DNA from: Flavobacteriaceae bacterium
GTDB lineage: Bacteria > Bacteroidota > Bacteroidia > Flavobacteriales > Flavobacteriaceae
Direction: 5' to 3'
DNA length: 6,706 bases
Assembly (NCBI GenBank): GCA_030618945.1
Contig: JAUXCI010000138.1
Span: forward strand, 1-6,706
Of this stretch, positions 4,913 to 6,706 are shown one piece after another. The position numbers were made by a program, and so were the translations under genes. The notes below the pieces were generated by a model. That model was given only the letters and a program-made list of their open reading frames with translations, searched no databases and had not been told where the DNA came from. Position 1 is the stretch's first letter. Every line of letters begins with the position of its first letter.

Positions 4913-5386
4913 ATGACAGAACCACAATTCCATACAACCCGATTCTCAAAGATCATGAACTATGATTCATTTCAGGCACTCAGTCAAGCCACGATGAACA
5001 AACGCAGTAAATGTAGGTATGATATACCAATGACTAAATACTTCACTCAGAAACGACCTACAAGGCTTTTAACTAAATGTATTCTGGAATATATCAGATC
5101 CATTGGTGGCCACGCTGAAGAAGTTAAGAGTACCGGAACCATGAGAAAGGATCGATCAGGTAAGATGATATGGACACATTCACAAACCATGTCAGGGAGT
5201 GCAGATATTCATGCTGTTATTGCTGGCCGGTTTGTGGCCATTGAAATAAAATATGGAAGGGATAAGCAGAGTGAAGCTCAAAAGAAGTACCAAGCGAAAG
5301 TTGAGTTATCAGGTGCCATGTATTTAATTGCCAAGAACCTCAACGATGTAATTAATTTGATTAGTGAATTATTGAAAAGTGACTGA
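4913..5386 (+). CDS. VRR-NUC domain nuclease
   Basis: A 157-aa protein whose C-terminal half (about 54-155) matches the VRR-NUC branch of the PD-(D/E)xK nucleases. GSADIHAVIAGRFVAIEIK supplies the catalytic Asp98, Glu111 and Lys113. It is followed by the typical DKQSEAQKKYQAKVELSGA segment, with Gln119 and Gln123, and then MYLIAKNLNDVINLI. VRR-NUC proteins of phages and mobile elements are stand-alone endonucleases thought to cut structured or replicating DNA. The first 50 residues are basic and have no motif I recognise. ATG 4913 follows the last origin-like repeat by only 2 bp, so protein binding at the repeats would probably affect its expression. It opens the second rightward gene cluster. 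Likely partners are the helicase and origin upstream (inference). Confidence 0.85.
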   Translation: MTEPQFHTTRFSKIMNYDSFQALSQATMNKRSKCRYDIPMTKYFTQKRPTRLLTKCILEYIRSIGGHAEEVKSTGTMRKDRSGKMIWTHSQTMSGSADIHAVIAGRFVAIEIKYGRDKQSEAQKKYQAKVELSGAMYLIAKNLNDVINLISELLKSD

Positions 5387-5421
5387 AAATATTTTGCAAA
5401 CAACAAAAAAAATACAAAATC

Positions 5422-5727
5422 ATGGGACTACCAAAAGGAAGAACAAATAATCCAGGTGGAAGGCCAAAAGGCACTCCGAATGTACTGACAAAGGAAATCA
5501 GGGAAGTATATCAAGAACTGATTGAGAGCAACCTCAGCAACGTTGATGTCTGGTTACAGGAAGTTGCAAAAGATAATCCGGACAGAGCGTTAAACTTCAT
5601 TATCAGGTTATCAGAATACGTTGTACCAAAGTTGCAGAGTACGAACCTGACCAGCTCATTCAATTTTGAGAATATGACTGATGAGGAGCTAAACAATTTA
5701 ATTGCAAGAGTTGCTAAACTGGATTAG
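5422..5727 (+). CDS. DUF5681-like protein, possibly terminase-small-subunit-related
   Basis: A 101-aa protein with the N-terminal signature GRTNNPGGRPKGTPNVLTKE (residues 6-25), the basic Gly/Asn/Pro-rich motif of DUF5681-like proteins found in Bacteroidota phages and elements. The middle (EVYQELIESNLSNVDVWLQ, then DRALNFIIRLSEYVVPKLQS) is helical and ends in the P-K-x-Q-S pattern common to these proteins. The C-terminus (NMTDEELNNLIARVAKLD) is a short acidic helix. Homologues are often placed beside phage packaging genes, and a DNA-binding or small-terminase-like role has been suggested by context only. No large terminase is visible here. It lies 35 bp after the nuclease gene in an A-rich gap and stops 2 bp before the next ATG, so it is co-transcribed with what follows. 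Confidence 0.75.
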   Translation: MGLPKGRTNNPGGRPKGTPNVLTKEIREVYQELIESNLSNVDVWLQEVAKDNPDRALNFIIRLSEYVVPKLQSTNLTSSFNFENMTDEELNNLIARVAKLD

Positions 5728-5729
5728 TG

Positions 5730-6005
5730 ATGGAAAGAAAAAACAAAATCAGGTTATTGCAAATGCTCATCTCAGGAGAAATCAACAAAGACGAGTTTAA
5801 TATAATTTCAAAATATGGTATTCCCGCAGCGGCCCCGGCTGTCTGGTTTAATGGAGACAGGCCGACTATTGACCTGAATCAGTTTAAAAATGCTGAGGTT
5901 GCATACTCAAAGATTGGAGAGCCTTTTCAAATCAGAAAGTGTATCAATGTATCGAAAAAATACCAGATGGATAAGCATGGAACACCAACCCTAATAGTAC
6001 ATTGA
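5730..6005 (+). CDS. Unrecognised protein, SHOCT-like N-terminus (91 aa), paralogue A
   Basis: A 91-aa protein starting at ATG 5730, two bases after the previous stop; the overlapping GTG at 5727 is less likely. Its first 29 residues (MERKNKIRLLQMLISGEINK then DEFNIISKY) resemble the SHOCT-type short helical pair (L..LL..GEI..eEF...) and are closely similar to the start of the next gene. The rest (GIPAAAPAVWFNGDRPTIDL, then VAYSKIGEPFQIRKC) is predicted alpha/beta with no known motif. There is no signal peptide or membrane segment. The N-terminal module may mediate dimerisation or protein contacts, as proposed for SHOCT; the rest is unknown. The pair probably arose by tandem duplication. Confidence 0.7.
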   Translation: MERKNKIRLLQMLISGEINKDEFNIISKYGIPAAAPAVWFNGDRPTIDLNQFKNAEVAYSKIGEPFQIRKCINVSKKYQMDKHGTPTLIVH

Positions 6006-6006
6006 T

Positions 6007-6321
6007 ATGGAAAAGAAGCACAAAGCCAAGCTGTTAGGTTTACTTTTTAACAAAGAAATCAGCAAAGAAGAGTTTAAGTCTCTTAGTAAAAATAAACATG
6101 GTTTCCCACCTATACTATTTGTTTTTACTTCAAGTGATGGTACAATGTACGGAAAAACAAATCCAGAGTACGATAATATTGTTGAGGTATGTAAACGATT
6201 AGGAGTGGAACCAAAAATAATTGAGGGTAGGAACGCTGCTCCAAGTGTTGATCAAATTTGTAACGATTACCAGGAGTTTTTGAGAACCGGAAAGATTCAA
6301 TACGGATTTGATTCTCATTGA
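6007..6321 (+). CDS. Unrecognised protein, SHOCT-like N-terminus (104 aa), paralogue B
   Basis: A 104-aa protein starting one base after the preceding stop. Residues 1-29 (MEKKHKAKLLGLLFNKEISK then EEFKSLSKN) align without gaps to those of the preceding protein, with most positions identical or conservative. Beyond this the two have diverged; a faint match (HGFPPILFVFTSSDG to YGIPAAAPAVWFNGD, and a shared RLG/KIG turn) suggests the duplication covered the whole gene. The C-terminal part (PSVDQICNDYQEFLRTGKI) is a helix not found in the paralogue. No catalytic motif, signal peptide or membrane span is visible. It is the last gene of the cluster that begins at 4913, followed by a weak hairpin and T run. 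Confidence 0.7.
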   Translation: MEKKHKAKLLGLLFNKEISKEEFKSLSKNKHGFPPILFVFTSSDGTMYGKTNPEYDNIVEVCKRLGVEPKIIEGRNAAPSVDQICNDYQEFLRTGKIQYGFDSH

Positions 6322-6331
6322 AGATTTTTTA

Positions 6332-6367
6332 CACATCATTATGTGAGGATAGATTGAGTCTTTTTTT
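6332..6367 (+). terminator. Weak terminator-like hairpin after the second cluster
   Basis: CACAT (6332-6336) pairs with ATGTG (6341-6345) around a CATT loop, 10 bases after the stop at 6319-6321. A run of seven T (6361-6367) follows 15 bases later. The stem is short and too far from the T run for a confident call, but there is no better candidate in the gap before the lipoprotein gene. Confidence 0.3.
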
Positions 6368-6444
6368 AGAATCATTCCAAGAAACAAAAGGAATAACTTT
6401 ACACTGATAACCAAAACATATTTAACCCAAATACAAAAAGAAAG

Positions 6445-6549
6445 ATGAAGTATTTAATTGTGTCGGCAATAGCACTAACATTGTTATTTGCAGGATGCAC
6501 AAAATTTCCAGAGGAAAAGAAAATGCTTGTAAGCAAACAGACAAGGTGA
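6445..6549 (+). CDS. Very small predicted lipoprotein (34 aa)
   Basis: A 34-codon frame, ATG 6445 to TGA 6547-6549, encodes a short type II signal peptide: Lys2, a hydrophobic run YLIVSAIALTLLF (3-15), then the lipobox FAGC with Cys18. The mature part would be only 17 residues, mostly charged (CTKFPEEKKMLVSKQTR), anchored to a membrane through the lipidated Cys. The complete signal in so short a frame makes chance unlikely. Size and design resemble small lysis-type or entericidin-like lipoproteins, but there is no sequence match I can name, and it could be the remnant of a longer lipoprotein. An A-rich leader (CAAAAAGAAAG) precedes the ATG. TAACTTTA at 6394-6401 is a 7 of 8 match to the -7 promoter consensus, with no clear -33 box. 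Confidence 0.55.
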   Translation: MKYLIVSAIALTLLFAGCTKFPEEKKMLVSKQTR

Positions 6550-6597
6550 TTAAATATAACTTATCAGATTAATATCAAAACCCATAAGATGGGGAAG

Positions 6598-6654
6598 TGT
6601 TGACGGGATTTCGTTCAACATTAGCTTCAAACTAGGCTTTGCAAGCCGTTTGAA
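6598..6654. repeat. Two adjacent hairpins
   Basis: The first hairpin pairs TGTTGACG (6598-6605) with CGTTCAACA (6612-6620, T6614 bulged) around a 6-nt loop. Five bases later TTCAAAC (6626-6632), a TA bulge and GGCTT (6635-6639) pair with AAGCCGTTTGAA (6643-6654) around TGC. Neither strand has a T run after it, so simple termination is doubtful. Possible roles are a structured RNA 3' end, a recombination or single-strand origin site, or a bidirectional barrier between converging genes. The rest of 6550-6706 shows nothing else apart from the possible gene end at 6677-6706. Confidence 0.55.
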
Positions 6655-6676
6655 ACCTATTTATTACCCACTGGTT

Positions 6677-6706
6677 TTACTTTATTCCTTTTTCAAGGGC
6701 ATCATA
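6677..6706 (-). CDS. Possible 3' end of a minus-strand gene (partial)
   Basis: Read from the window edge on the minus strand, one frame gives YDALEKGIK followed by TAA (6679-6677). The hairpins at 6598-6654 lie just beyond it, where a gene end would have them. Nine codons cannot identify a product and the frame may be chance. Confidence 0.2.
   Translation of the reverse strand, partial: YDALEKGIK

Noticed and set aside
6199..6414. 71-codon minus-strand open frame over the end of paralogue B
   Set aside because: It mostly overlaps a coding gene on the opposite strand, and its start region is AT-rich intergenic sequence without a promoter. It is probably chance.

Overview
The window looks like the left part of an integrative element in a member of the Bacteroidota. 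The evidence is an AT-rich sequence, a Bacteroidetes-type integrase (Arm-DNA-bind_5 / SAM_5 style), a 'YLYKLTS…HYKP' class excisionase-like HTH protein, a DUF5906-type helicase, a GRTNNPGGRPKG (DUF5681-like) protein, mostly absent Shine-Dalgarno sequences and a TATCTTTG-type -7 promoter motif. No genus can be named from this.

Layout. Positions 1-292 appear to be chromosome: the 3' end of a plus-strand gene (stop at 95-97), its terminator (115-152), and on the minus strand a truncated GIY-YIG nuclease gene (106-252) preceded by a minus-strand terminator (261-292). Just right of that terminator lies a short stretch (about 294-312) that may be the left attachment site. Next come paired TGTACCCA repeats (453-471), a possible promoter (489-496) and the tyrosine integrase (517-1692). 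Two unrecognised genes follow (1751-2032 and 2127-2642), separated by a hairpin terminator.

An operator-like set of CAGTAC half-sites (2691-2720) precedes a tight rightward operon. It holds an excisionase/AlpA-like HTH protein (2779-3069), a 53-aa basic protein too short for routine gene calling (3077-3238), a helical protein coupled to it by an ATGA overlap (3235-3561), and an SF3/D5-like helicase (3542-4744). Directly downstream of the helicase is a 168-bp non-coding stretch with seven TGTAACA-type repeats around a roughly 85% AT segment, which is the best candidate for a replication origin. A second rightward cluster follows: VRR-NUC nuclease (4913-5386), DUF5681-like protein (5422-5727), and two adjacent paralogues sharing a SHOCT-like N-terminus (5730-6005 and 6007-6321). 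The window ends with a 34-aa predicted lipoprotein (6445-6549), two adjacent hairpins (6598-6654) and perhaps the last codons of a minus-strand gene.

How it fits together (inference). Integrase and HTH protein would integrate and excise the element. The helicase would open the repeat-bearing origin. The VRR-NUC nuclease and DUF5681-like protein may act in DNA processing. No relaxase, conjugation gene, capsid, portal or large terminase is visible. The order int - cargo - xis - helicase - origin therefore resembles a phage-satellite (PICI-like) or small mobilisable island, with a right end beyond this window.
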